From assembly GCA_028876365.1 (NCBI GenBank), contig JAGWRZ010000135.1, positions 1 through 37,854 on the forward strand: 37,854 nucleotides of DNA, read 5' to 3'. The stretch's first letter is position 1. Each line of letters begins with the position of its first letter. This stretch comes from Acidobacteriota bacterium (GTDB lineage Bacteria; Actinomycetota; Thermoleophilia; Gaiellales; Gaiellaceae). A model generated the notes under the pieces. The model worked only from the letters and a program-made list of their open reading frames with translations, had not been told where the DNA came from and ran no database searches. The position numbers and the translations under genes were made by a program. Below are positions 1 through 7,482 of the stretch, piece after piece.

Positions 1-1146
1 CACGTAGTTCACCGGACGATCCGCGCGGCCCTGGAACGCGCCGTTCAGCGCGGCGACCGTCAGCAGGCGCGTGTCGTAGTGCGCGAGCCCGCCGTAGGCG
101 GTGATCGTGATCTCGTCCGCGTGGCCCTCGGCGAGGTCGAGCGCGAGCCTGCCGAGCTTCGCCGCGAGCGGGACGTACGGGCCGAGCACCTCCAGGTCCT
201 CGGCGCCGACCACCGGGATGTTGACGGCGTTCGTGACGAGCCCGCCCTCGAGCGCGGCGGCGACCTGCTCGGCGACGATCACGCCGGCGCGGTCCTGCGC
301 CTCGTCGGTGGACGCCGCGAGGTGCGGCGTGACGACGACGTTGTCGAGCTCGAGCAGCGGGCCGGCGTACGGCTCGGACGAGAACACATCGAGCGCGGCG
401 CCCGCGACCTTGCCGGAACGAAGCGCGTCGACGAGCGCGGCCTCGTCGACGAGCTGGCCGCGTGCCGCGTTGACGATGCGCACGCCGTCGCGCATGCGCG
501 CGAACGCGGACGCGTCGATCGCCCGGCGCGTCTCGTCGGTGAGCGGGAGGTGCAGGGTCACGAACTCCGCCGCGTGGTAGACGTCGTCCATCGTCTCGCC
601 CCGCTCCGCCCCGAGCTCGCGGAACCGCTCGGCGGCGACGTACGGGTCATAGGCGACGACGCGCATGCCGAGACCGAGGGCTCGGCGCGCGACCTGCTGG
701 CCGATCCGGCCGAAACCGAGGACGCCGAGCGTCTTGCCGGCGAGCTCGATCCCGCCGTGGGCCTTCCGTTCCCAGCGTCCCTGCTTCAGCGCCGCGTGCG
801 CCTGCGGGATGTTCCGGGCGAGCGCAACGAGCAGCCCGATCGTGTGCTCGGCCGCGGACACCACGGTCGACTCGGGCGCGTTCGCCACGACGATCCCGCG
901 GCGCGTCGCCGCCTCGACGTCGACGTTGTCGACGCCGACGCCCGCGCGACCGATCACCTTGAGGTTCGTCGCGCGCTCGATGACGTCGGCCGTGAGCTTC
1001 GTCGCCGAGCGGACGACGATCGCGTCGTACCGGCCGACGATCTCCTCGAGCGGCGACTCGAGATCGACGTCGACGTCGAAGCGCTCGCGCAGGAGGTCGA
1101 CGCCGGCGTCGGCGATCGCCTCGCGCACGAGCACCTTGGCGCTCAC
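1..1146 (-). CDS. serA: D-3-phosphoglycerate dehydrogenase, C-terminal part off the left edge
   Basis: Catalyses the NAD-dependent oxidation of 3-phosphoglycerate to 3-phosphohydroxypyruvate, the first step of serine synthesis. The frame stays open to the window edge, giving 382 codons; a full long-form SerA is about 525 aa, so the end of the intervening domain and the ACT domain are missing. The GTG start (1144-1146) lies 7 nt after the stop of the upstream aminotransferase. Visible motifs are the nucleotide-binding GVLGFGRIGQ at residues 141-150, the catalytic Arg in NAARG (about 229), Glu in DVFSSEP (about 258) and His in TPHLAAST (about 275). The sequence beyond about residue 305 (GGLVTNAVNIPVV) is the start of the serine-binding intervening domain found in actinobacterial long SerA. 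The neighbour supplies a plausible transaminase for the next step. Identification is firm. Confidence 0.96.
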   Translation of the reverse strand, partial: MSAKVLVREAIADAGVDLLRERFDVDVDLESPLEEIVGRYDAIVVRSATKLTADVIERATNLKVIGRAGVGVDNVDVEAATRRGIVVANAPESTVVSAAEHTIGLLVALARNIPQAHAALKQGRWERKAHGGIELAGKTLGVLGFGRIGQQVARRALGLGMRVVAYDPYVAAERFRELGAERGETMDDVYHAAEFVTLHLPLTDETRRAIDASAFARMRDGVRIVNAARGQLVDEAALVDALRSGKVAGAALDVFSSEPYAGPLLELDNVVVTPHLAASTDEAQDRAGVIVAEQVAAALEGGLVTNAVNIPVVGAEDLEVLGPYVPLAAKLGRLALDLAEGHADEITITAYGGLAHYDTRLLTVAALNGAFQGRADRPVNYV

Positions 1147-1153
1147 GCGCGGC

Positions 1154-2284
1154 TCACGCGACCTGTGTGTGCTCGTATGCCTCGAGCGCCGCGGTGACGG
1201 CGACGCCGCGTTCCACGTCGAGGCCGAGGTCGGCCGCGACGATCTCGATCGCCGCGAGCGCAGTCGTGATGTCGAAGACGTCGAACCAGCCGATGTGGCC
1301 GATGCGGAGGATCTTCCCCTTGAGGTCCCCCTGCCCGCCGGCGAGCGTGATCCCGAATCGGGTACGGACGCCGGAGATGATCTCGGCCGCCTCCGCCGCG
1401 CGAACGGCGGTGACGACCGCGCTCCGGTCCTCGTCCGGCGAGAAGAGCTCGAGGCCCATCGCCTTGACGCCGGCGCGTGCGGCCCGCCCGAGGCGCACGT
1501 GCCGGTCGAATGCCGCCTCGAGCCCCTCGTCGAGGAGGATGCCGAGTGCGACGTCGAGCGCCGCGACGAGCGAGACGGGCGGGGTGAACGGGGCGTCGAG
1601 CGCGCGCTGCGCCTTGCGCGTGCGCTCCCAGTCGAAGTAGAAGCGGGGCGTCGAGCCGCACGCGGCCGCCGCCGCCTCCGAGACGGAGGCGAGGCCGAGG
1701 CCGGGCGGCGTCATCAACGCCTTCTGCGAGCCGGAGACGACGACGTCGAGCCCCCACGCATCGGTCTCGCACGGGACGGCGCCGAGGCTCGAGACCGCGT
1801 CGACGACGACGAGGGCGCCGGCCTCCTTCGCCGCCGCGGCCATCGCCTGCACGTCGGCGACGACGCCGGTCGACGTCTCGGACTGCACGACCCACACCGC
1901 CTTCGCCTCGCGTTCGGCGAGCCGAGACCGGACGTCGTCGGGGTCGGGGGTCTCCCCCCACGCATACTCGAGACGGTCGACCTCCGCGCCGTAGGCGGAC
2001 GTCATCGCGATCCAGCGCTCGCCGAAGCTGCCCGCGGAGACGACGAGGTGGCGCTCGCCCGGCGAGACGAGGTTCACGACCGCGGACTCGAACGCCCCCG
2101 TTCCCGACGAGGCGAACAGGAGCACATCCGACTCGGTGCGGCACACCTCGCGCAGCCGCGCGAGGCAACGCTCGTACACGGGCCGGAAGTCGGGGCTGCG
2201 GTGGTGCACGACGGGCGCGCCCATCGCAGCGAGAACCTCGGGCGGGACGGGCGTCGGCCCCGGCGTGAGGAGGTACCGCTTCAT
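1154..2284 (-). CDS. Class-V PLP aminotransferase (alanine/serine-glyoxylate type), probable phosphoserine aminotransferase role
   Basis: A 376-aa fold-type I, class V aminotransferase. The N-terminus LLTPGPTPVPPEV is the family signature, VVQSETSTG (about 132-140) and VDAVSSLG (161-168) line the cofactor pocket, and SGSQKAL holds the PLP lysine at K188. It resembles alanine-glyoxylate or serine-glyoxylate aminotransferases (AGXT-like) more than classical SerC. Because it is directly followed by serA with a 7-nt gap, in the same operon, the likely job is transamination of 3-phosphohydroxypyruvate to phosphoserine. That role is inferred from context; a glyoxylate aminotransferase role cannot be excluded. 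The ATG start has a TAGGGT -10-like box ending 6 nt upstream and no Shine-Dalgarno, so the mRNA may be leaderless. Confidence 0.9.
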   Translation of the reverse strand: MKRYLLTPGPTPVPPEVLAAMGAPVVHHRSPDFRPVYERCLARLREVCRTESDVLLFASSGTGAFESAVVNLVSPGERHLVVSAGSFGERWIAMTSAYGAEVDRLEYAWGETPDPDDVRSRLAEREAKAVWVVQSETSTGVVADVQAMAAAAKEAGALVVVDAVSSLGAVPCETDAWGLDVVVSGSQKALMTPPGLGLASVSEAAAAACGSTPRFYFDWERTRKAQRALDAPFTPPVSLVAALDVALGILLDEGLEAAFDRHVRLGRAARAGVKAMGLELFSPDEDRSAVVTAVRAAEAAEIISGVRTRFGITLAGGQGDLKGKILRIGHIGWFDVFDITTALAAIEIVAADLGLDVERGVAVTAALEAYEHTQVA

Positions 2285-2290
2285 CCCTCG

Positions 2291-2305
2291 ACCCTAGCTT
2301 AGGGT
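2291..2305 (-). promoter_or_regulatory. -10 box within a 6-bp inverted repeat ahead of the serine operon
   Basis: On the minus strand TAGGGT (2296-2291) ends 6 nt before the ATG at 2284, the spacing expected of a leaderless promoter. The same bases are one arm of a perfect inverted repeat ACCCTA-gct-TAGGGT (2291-2305), so a regulator bound here would cover the -10 box. No convincing -35 hexamer is visible. Confidence 0.45.
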
Positions 2306-2382
2306 CCTGTCGTGGCTCCCGGCGAAGACCGCACAATCGCCCATGCGGCGCGTCGAGCGCGGCGCTTCTCCCCGGTGCGCGC

Positions 2383-3033
2383 GTGAACGCGCTCCTCGCG
2401 TTCGCCGCCGCGTTGATCGCGCTTCGCCTGGCGGGAAAGCTGTTCGCGCGTCGCGCGCAACCGCACATGCTCGTGTGGGCCTCGTCGCTCGGCGCGTACG
2501 CGGTCGCGGCGGCCGCGATCGCGTGGGGCGAGGCGGCCCAGTGGGACGGGCGCGCGTTCCGCGTCTACTACGCCACCGGCGCGCTCCTGACCGCGCCTCT
2601 CCTCGGCCTCGGGTCGCTCGGGCTCGCGGGCTTCCGCCGCGCGAACGCCGCCGCGCTCGCCTACGGCGGTCTCGCCATCGGCATCTCGCTCGCCGTGCCC
2701 GTTCACGGGCTCTTCGCCGCGCACGGCATCCCCCCCGCGCAGGACCACCTCGCGTTCGTTCCGGCGCGCCTTCTCGCGATCGTCGCCAACGTGCTCGGAA
2801 CGGCGGCCGTGGTCGCCGTCGCCCTTCGCTCGTTCCGCCGCAGGCCGCTCGGCAACGGCCTCGTCGTCCTCGGGGTGGCCGCCGCCGCGGCCGGAAGCGG
2901 CCTCGCCGGCCTCGGCGCCGGCGGCGCCGCCGTGGGGATCGCGATCGGCGCAGCCCTCCTGTACAGCGGCTTCGTGGCCCCGGCGCGCTCCCGCGAAGGT
3001 TTATTCACACGGTCTTTACGAAATCGCGTCTAG
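2383..3033 (+). CDS. Hypothetical polytopic membrane protein
   Basis: A 216-aa protein not assigned to a named family. It is strongly hydrophobic, with about six or seven predicted membrane spans: residues 1-16, about 28-48, 60-85, 92-110, 126-148 and two in 165-205. Loops are short and Arg-rich (FARRAQ, RSFRRR), and the C-terminal tail is basic (RSLRNRV). The GTG start at 2383 is the first good start; no clear ribosome site precedes it. It diverges from the serine operon with about 100 nt between the two starts. The base composition is typical coding for the region (GC-rich third positions), so it is probably real, but no function can be offered. Confidence 0.75.
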   Translation: MNALLAFAAALIALRLAGKLFARRAQPHMLVWASSLGAYAVAAAAIAWGEAAQWDGRAFRVYYATGALLTAPLLGLGSLGLAGFRRANAAALAYGGLAIGISLAVPVHGLFAAHGIPPAQDHLAFVPARLLAIVANVLGTAAVVAVALRSFRRRPLGNGLVVLGVAAAAAGSGLAGLGAGGAAVGIAIGAALLYSGFVAPARSREGLFTRSLRNRV

Positions 3034-3134
3034 GTTGACCTGACGCATAGCCGCGCCGAGTGGTGATTCCCCGTGCGGCGGGGTGCACCAGCCCACTCGG
3101 CCTACGACGTGCAAACGACCTCGGGGAGGAACCT
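3031..3134 (+). promoter_or_regulatory. Structured 5' leader of the Rpf-like gene
   Basis: A possible -10 box TAGGTT (3031-3036) precedes a leader of about 90 nt. The leader holds a nested hairpin: outer arms CCGAGTGG and CCACTCGG (perfect 8 bp, about 3056-3103) enclose a second stem CCCCG-tgcgg-CGGGG. It ends in a strong Shine-Dalgarno GGGGAGGA before the TTG start at 3135. Genes for Rpf and related wall hydrolases in Actinomycetota are often under c-di-AMP (ydaO-type) riboswitches, but this leader is short and I could not match it to that consensus, so it is left as an unclassified structured leader. Confidence 0.4.
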
Positions 3135-3695
3135 TTGCGGCGATTACTCCTGGCTTCGGCCGTGCTGTTCCTGTTCTGCGTGTCCGCGGCCCTCGGCGCC
3201 GAAGGGCCGGACGGAGGCAACGGGAAGCGGACGGCGCACGCGGGCCGCGGAGCGGCCCTGCGCTACCTGGAGGGCGAGCTCCGCGGGTACGAGCGGCAGA
3301 CGTGGTACTGGCAGAAGCTCACGGGCTCGCCCATCAGCCAGACCGCCGGCCGGACCCTGGCGGCGATGGCCGTCTCCGATCTCCAGCAGACGGTTCGGGT
3401 GTGGGAGGAGCGGGAGGCGAGGGCCCACCGCGTCGCCCAGCATCCACCGCACATGTCCGAGTGGATGTGCATCCACCACTACGAGGGAGCCTGGAACGAC
3501 GCCGGCGGCCCGTACTGGGGCGGCCTGCAGATGAGCCTCACCTTTCAGCAGCGCTACGGCGGCTGGATCTATGCGAAGAAGGGAACGGCCGACCACTGGA
3601 CCCCGCTCGAGCAGATCTGGACGGCGGAGAAGGCCCTCAAGACCAGGGGTTTTTGGCCCTGGCCGAACACGGCGAGGTTCTGCGGCCTGATCTGA
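3135..3695 (+). CDS. Secreted Rpf-like transglycosylase (resuscitation-promoting-factor fold)
   Basis: A 186-aa secreted protein. Residues 1-22 form a signal peptide (RRLLLASAVLFLF ... ALG|AEG). A charged helical linker follows (about 38-100), then an Rpf/lysozyme-like domain (about 109-186). In it CIHHYEGAW provides the catalytic glutamate (E117), followed by the family pattern PYWGGLQMSLTFQ and a closing WPWPNTARFCGLI; Cys112 and Cys183 probably form the domain disulphide. The enzyme would cleave peptidoglycan glycan strands outside the membrane during growth or exit from dormancy. The TTG start is chosen because GGGGAGGA sits 5 nt upstream and it opens directly on the signal peptide; other in-frame starts up to 3060 would spoil it. 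A structured leader precedes it. Confidence 0.88.
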   Translation: MRRLLLASAVLFLFCVSAALGAEGPDGGNGKRTAHAGRGAALRYLEGELRGYERQTWYWQKLTGSPISQTAGRTLAAMAVSDLQQTVRVWEEREARAHRVAQHPPHMSEWMCIHHYEGAWNDAGGPYWGGLQMSLTFQQRYGGWIYAKKGTADHWTPLEQIWTAEKALKTRGFWPWPNTARFCGLI

Positions 3696-3707
3696 CGTCA
3701 GCATGAC

Positions 3708-3737
3708 TTGACAATGACATCACTCTGATGTCATACT
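3708..3737 (+). promoter_or_regulatory. Promoter with embedded perfect operator for the RHH operon
   Basis: TTGACA (3708-3713) and CATACT (3732-3737) are 18 nt apart. CATACT ends 6 nt before the ATG at 3744, so transcription should start at or near the start codon (leaderless). Between and into the boxes lies a perfect inverted repeat: ATGACATCA (3714-3722), spacer ctc, TGATGTCAT (3726-3734). A related 8-bp palindrome TGACGTCA sits just upstream (3693-3700). A dimeric ribbon-helix-helix protein bound here would block RNA polymerase; the first gene of the operon encodes just such a protein. Confidence 0.8.
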
Positions 3738-3743
3738 GCCGTC

Positions 3744-4208
3744 ATGCAGATCGACGGCTACGTCCAGGCACTCCGAGAAGACCTCGCCCGGATCGCGGCG
3801 GTCGGCGACGCGTCGACCGCCCGCGCCGCCGAGCTCCTCTCGGTCGCGCTCGAGTCGGCCGTCGGGAGGCGCCTGCTCGAGGCGCTCTCCGAGGCCGCCC
3901 TCGAGCTGAACAGCCAGCTCGAGGAGGGACGGGTCGAGATCCGGTTCGCCGGAACCGACCCGGAGCTCGTCTACGTCGCAGACGACGAGGCCGCCGGCCC
4001 GGCGCCGGACCAGGCCGAGGAGGCGTTCACCGCCCGTATCACGCTGCGGCTGCCCGAGAGCCTGAAGACGCGGCTCGATGCGGCCGCCTCCCTCCACGGC
4101 GTGTCCGTGAACACGTGGCTCGTCCAGGTGCTCCAGCGCCAGCTCGAGTCGCGCACCCCGTCCGGCGGCGGCAACCGCCGCCGGCTGACCGGCTACGGCC
4201 GGAGCTGA
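3744..4208 (+). CDS. Ribbon-helix-helix (Arc/HicB-type) DNA-binding protein, probable autorepressor
   Basis: A 154-aa protein in two parts. The N-terminal part (1-90) is helical and acidic with a short beta segment (GRVEIRFAG). The C-terminal part is a ribbon-helix-helix domain: strand FTARITLRLP (95-104), helix ESLKTRLDAAASLHG (105-119) and helix SVNTWLVQVLQRQLE (121-135), ending in a basic tail (NRRRLTGYGRS). This matches the HicB/CopG/Arc family. No HicA-like toxin is adjacent, so it is better read as a regulator of its own operon (mini-gene, DUF4097 protein, two MFS transporters) than as an antitoxin. Its promoter contains a perfect inverted repeat, the expected type of RHH binding site. 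The ATG start is supported by the promoter placement. Confidence 0.85.
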   Translation: MQIDGYVQALREDLARIAAVGDASTARAAELLSVALESAVGRRLLEALSEAALELNSQLEEGRVEIRFAGTDPELVYVADDEAAGPAPDQAEEAFTARITLRLPESLKTRLDAAASLHGVSVNTWLVQVLQRQLESRTPSGGGNRRRLTGYGRS

Positions 4209-4220
4209 AAGGAGCCGGAG

Positions 4221-4301
4221 ATGTCGATCCTCCATCCCACGCCGCCGCCCACCGTCCGCATCCACTGGATCTACGACGACCCGTCCGATTGCGATGACTG
4301 A
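4221..4301 (+). CDS. 26-residue mini-protein gene, translationally coupled to the DUF4097 gene
   Basis: An ATG at 4221 follows a strong Shine-Dalgarno (AAAGGAG, 4208-4214) and opens a 26-codon frame ending in TGA at 4299-4301. The product is Pro-rich at the start (HPTPPPT), with an aromatic centre (IHWIY) and an acidic end (DDPSDCDD). Its stop region overlaps the start of the next gene (ATG at 4294) by 8 nt, and that gene has no ribosome site of its own. Translation of the mini-gene could therefore serve to load ribosomes onto the DUF4097 gene; whether the peptide itself does anything is unknown. Confidence 0.55.
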   Translation: MSILHPTPPPTVRIHWIYDDPSDCDD

Positions 4302-5052
4302 GCGGACCTTCCACACGCCGGAGCCGGTGACGCTCGAGGTGAAGGTCCCCGCCGGCGAGATCCTGGTGGAGACCGTCGACGGCGACGAGTCCTCCGTCGT
4401 CCTCGAGGGGCCGGACAAGCTCCTGGAGCAGACGCGCGTCGAGCTCTTCGGCAACCGCCTGGCGGTGGAGCTCGAGGTCAAGGGCCCGTTCGGGCTCACG
4501 ATCCAGATCGGCGACTGGAGCTTCGGCCGTGGAGGCCTTCGCGTCCGGGCCCGCGTGCCGCACGGAAGCTCGGCCGGCCTCGCCACCGCGTCCGCCGACA
4601 TGCGCATGCGGGGCACCTACGGGGCGCTCGACGTGAAGTCCGCGTCGGGGGACCTCGTCGTCGAGGGCGACGTCCACGAGGACGCGACGATCAAGACCGT
4701 GAGCGGGGACGTGCGCCTTCGGTCCGTCGGCGGCGAGCTGCGCGTGCAGACGGTGTCGGGCGACCTCCTCGCGGAGGCGGCCGGCGGCGACGTGACGACG
4801 AAGGCCGTCTCGGGCGACATCCGCATCGAGTCCGCACGCAGCGGGCACGTGACGGCGCAGTCGGTGTCCGGCGACATCGAGATCGGGGTCGCGCCGGGAA
4901 CGAACATCGACGTCGACGCCGGCTCGGTCTCGGGCGACCTCGCCTCGGAAGTGCCCCTGGCGAGCGAGGCAGGCGCGGTCGGCGACGGCCCGGTGCTCGT
5001 CGTGCGGGGGAAGACCGTCAGCGGCGACGTCAAGGTGTTCCGCGCGGTATGA
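4294..5052 (+). CDS. DUF4097-family beta-strand repeat protein
   Basis: A 252-aa protein without signal peptide or membrane span. The first 100 residues form beta-rich turns; from about residue 108 onward a repeat of about 20 residues built on (V/A)SGD recurs seven times (SASGDLVVEG, TVSGDVRLRS, TVSGDLLAEA, AVSGDIRIES, SVSGDIEIGV, SVSGDLASEV, TVSGDVKVF). This is the DUF4097 / putative adhesin-like beta-helix pattern. The family has no established biochemical function; members often sit beside regulators and membrane proteins. Here it lies between a ribbon-helix-helix regulator and two MFS transporters, and its stop overlaps the next start by 4 nt (ATGA). Being leaderless for export, it probably acts in the cytoplasm or is held at the membrane by partners. 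Confidence 0.85.
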   Translation: MTERTFHTPEPVTLEVKVPAGEILVETVDGDESSVVLEGPDKLLEQTRVELFGNRLAVELEVKGPFGLTIQIGDWSFGRGGLRVRARVPHGSSAGLATASADMRMRGTYGALDVKSASGDLVVEGDVHEDATIKTVSGDVRLRSVGGELRVQTVSGDLLAEAAGGDVTTKAVSGDIRIESARSGHVTAQSVSGDIEIGVAPGTNIDVDAGSVSGDLASEVPLASEAGAVGDGPVLVVRGKTVSGDVKVFRAV

Positions 5053-6251
5053 GGCAGCTGCTCCGCCGCCGCGACGTCCGCCTGCTGCTCGCCGGCCAGT
5101 CGCTCTCCATGTTCGGCGACTGGGCGATGATCATCGCGCTCGGCATCTGGGCACGGGTGCTCACCGGCTCGAACGCGGAGGCCGGCCTCGTCTTCCTCTG
5201 CCTCGGGGTGACCGGGCTGATCGCGCCGCTCGGCGGGCTCCTCGTCGACCGGATGGCGAAGCGCCCGTTGATGATCGCGACGCATCTCGCGCTCGCCGCG
5301 GCGATGTGCCTGCTGCTCCTCGTGCACACGCGCGCCGAGCTCTGGCTCCTGTACCTCGTCACCGTTCTCTACGGGCTCGGCGGCGACGTCTTCGGCGCCG
5401 CGCGCTCGTCGATGCTCAAGGCGATGGTGCCGGACGCGCAGCTCGCCGAAGCGAACGGGATCCTGCAGTCGGTGCGCGAAGGGCTGCGGATCATCGCGCC
5501 CGTCACGGGCGCCGGCATCTTCGCGGCTTTCGGCGGTCACGTCGTCGCGCTCGTCGACGCGGCGACGTTCGTCTGCTCCGCCGCGACGCTCGTCGCGCTT
5601 CCGTTCGCTGAGCCTGCGCTCGCACGGCGCGAGCAGCACGTCGTCCGCGAGGCGTCGGCCGGGCTCGCGTTCATCGCGCGCAACCGCGTGCTGCGCGAGC
5701 TGAGCATCGGCGTATGCCTCGCTCTGCTCGTCGTCGGCTTCTCCGAGACGCTCGTCTTCGCCATCGTCACGAAGGGAGTGCACCGCTCGCCCGCGTTCAT
5801 CGGCGTCCTCGAGACGTTCCAGGGCGTGGGCGCGATCGCCGGCGGCCTCACCGCCGCCGCGCTCATGCGTCGCCTCGGCGACGTTCGCCTCGCCGGCCTC
5901 GGGCTCGCCACCTTCGGGATCGCGTGCTTCGGCCTCCTCGTCCCGCGCCTTGCCGCCGTCCTCCCCTCCGGGGTCGTCGTCGGGGTCGGGATCGCGTGGG
6001 CGATCGTCGCCCTGGCGACCGCGTACCAGCGACGCAGCCCGCAGGTCATTCAGGGCCGCGTGGCCGCCGCCTCCAACATGCTGTTCAGCGTGCCGCAGAC
6101 GGCGTCGATCGCCCTCGGGGCACTGCTCATCACGGTCATCGACTACCGCCTGGAGATCGTCATCATGGCTCTCGTGACGCTGGCGGCCGCCGTGTACCTC
6201 TCCACGCGTACCGAGAACGAGAGCCTCGTCGCTGATCCCGCTCAGGCGTAA
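5049..6251 (+). CDS. MFS transporter (first of a tandem pair)
   Basis: A 400-aa major facilitator superfamily protein of the MFS_3/enterobactin-exporter-like group. RRRDVRLLLAGQSLSMFGDW opens the first span. The conserved loop between spans 2 and 3 reads GGLLVDRMAKRPLM (about 58-71), and about 12 hydrophobic spans follow in two halves separated by the loop ARREQHVVREASAG (about 195-208). Substrate cannot be deduced; relatives export small lipophilic molecules. The ATG overlaps the DUF4097 stop by 4 nt, so it is translated as part of the RHH-regulated operon. It is complete and ends where the second MFS gene begins. Confidence 0.9.
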   Translation: MRQLLRRRDVRLLLAGQSLSMFGDWAMIIALGIWARVLTGSNAEAGLVFLCLGVTGLIAPLGGLLVDRMAKRPLMIATHLALAAAMCLLLLVHTRAELWLLYLVTVLYGLGGDVFGAARSSMLKAMVPDAQLAEANGILQSVREGLRIIAPVTGAGIFAAFGGHVVALVDAATFVCSAATLVALPFAEPALARREQHVVREASAGLAFIARNRVLRELSIGVCLALLVVGFSETLVFAIVTKGVHRSPAFIGVLETFQGVGAIAGGLTAAALMRRLGDVRLAGLGLATFGIACFGLLVPRLAAVLPSGVVVGVGIAWAIVALATAYQRRSPQVIQGRVAAASNMLFSVPQTASIALGALLITVIDYRLEIVIMALVTLAAAVYLSTRTENESLVADPAQA

Positions 6252-7482
6252 CCGCGACTTCATCCTGCTCCAGTCGGGGCAGGTGCTGTCGACGATCGGG
6301 TCGGAGTCGACCGCGATCGCCTATCCCCTGCTCGTGCTCGCCGTGACGCACTCGCCGGCGAAGGCGGGTGTCGTCGGCTTCCTCCGCATCCTGCCCTGGG
6401 CCCTGTTCGGCTTCGCCGCAGGCGTCGTGACGGATCGCCTGCCGCGCAAGCGCGTGATGATCACGGGAGACATCGTGCGCGTCCTCCTGATGGCAAGCGT
6501 CGTCGCCGCCGTCGCGCTCGGCCACATCACGTTCGTGCAGATCCTCCTCGTCGCGTTCGTCGAGGGCTCCATGTACGTGTTCTTCAACATCGCCGAGATC
6601 GGCGCGCTGCGCTCGGTCGTGCCGCCGCAGCAGCTGCCGACCGCGGCCGCGGCGGAGCAGGCGCGCTACTCGACCGTCACGCTCGTCGCGCCGACGCTCG
6701 GCGGCGCTCTCTTCGGCGTCGGCCGCATGTTCCCGTTCCTCGCCGGCGCGATCTCGCCCGGGTTCTCGCTCGGCTCGCTGCTCGCGATCCGGACGCCGTT
6801 CGAGCGCGAGCGGACGGCGGACGACGCGCCGTGGCGCACGCAGCTCGCGGAGGGATTCCGCTTCCTCTGGGCGCGCCCCTTCCTGCGCACGTGCGCGCTC
6901 CTCTTCACGTGGACGAACCTCGCCTTCGAGGGGATCGTGCTCGCCTTCATCGTCATCGCCCGGCGGCAGGGCCTCTCGAGCACCGAGATCGGGCTGCTCA
7001 TCGCGGCCTTCGGCGCGTGCTCGCTCGTCGGGTCGGCGGCGTCGCCGTGGATCCAGAAGCGGCTGTCGATGCGCGCGATCGTCGTTTCCTCGCTCTGGCT
7101 CCAGGTTGCGACGATCGGGTTCGTCGTCGATCCGAGCGTGTACGTGCTGATCGCGTGCTCCGTGCCGATGGCCCTCTTCTTCCCGACGGTCAACGCCGTC
7201 GTCATCGGCTACCGCGTTGCGGTGACGCCGGAGCGGCTGACGGGCCGCGTGAACTCGGTCGCGCGCACGATCGCGCTCTGCGGAGCGCCGCTCGGGCCCC
7301 TCGCCGCCGGCCTCATGCTCGGCGCGCTCTCGGCCCGCGAGACGATCGCCGTCCTGACGGGGATCCTCGCCGTGCTCGCCGTGCTCGCCTCGCTGCTCCC
7401 GTCGATCCGCAACGCGCCGACACTCGACGAGCTCGCGACGCTCCCGCTCACCGAGCCAGTCGTTCCCGAAGCAGTCGGTTGA
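6232..7482 (+). CDS. MFS transporter (second of a tandem pair), start uncertain
   Basis: A second 12-span MFS protein of about 400-416 aa. It keeps the loop 2/3 motif [14 protein letters not shown] and a central loop with [10 protein letters not shown]. The first standard start codon is GTG at 6283, but the frame encodes the typical family N-terminus [17 protein letters not shown] just upstream of it, with CTG at 6232 the only plausible initiator there. I therefore place the start at 6232, overlapping the previous gene by 20 nt; with GTG 6283 the protein would be 399 aa and lose the conserved lead into span 1. The pair could be two related exporters or a heterodimer. Its last 35 nt overlap the convergent gatB. 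Confidence 0.85.
   Translation: MIPLRRNRDFILLQSGQVLSTIGSESTAIAYPLLVLAVTHSPAKAGVVGFLRILPWALFGFAAGVVTDRLPRKRVMITGDIVRVLLMASVVAAVALGHITFVQILLVAFVEGSMYVFFNIAEIGALRSVVPPQQLPTAAAAEQARYSTVTLVAPTLGGALFGVGRMFPFLAGAISPGFSLGSLLAIRTPFERERTADDAPWRTQLAEGFRFLWARPFLRTCALLFTWTNLAFEGIVLAFIVIARRQGLSSTEIGLLIAAFGACSLVGSAASPWIQKRLSMRAIVVSSLWLQVATIGFVVDPSVYVLIACSVPMALFFPTVNAVVIGYRVAVTPERLTGRVNSVARTIALCGAPLGPLAAGLMLGALSARETIAVLTGILAVLAVLASLLPSIRNAPTLDELATLPLTEPVVPEAVG

Noticed and set aside
665-2302. Long plus-strand frame (545 codons) opposite serA and the aminotransferase
   Set aside because: The same antisense effect of high GC; it has no recognisable motif and both genes on the other strand are certain.
3031-3134. 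c-di-AMP (ydaO) riboswitch before the Rpf-like gene
   Set aside because: The leader is too short and I could not align the conserved core; kept only as an unclassified structured leader.
3744-4301. HicAB-type toxin-antitoxin module (HicB-like protein plus a small downstream frame)
   Set aside because: The 26-aa product has no HicA features (no dsRNA-binding-like fold or GSH motif), and the operon continues with DUF4097 and transporters, so a regulator is the simpler reading.
5049-7482. The two MFS frames as one frameshifted or duplicated gene
   Set aside because: Each is a full 12-span protein with its own loop 2/3 motif and they differ clearly in sequence.
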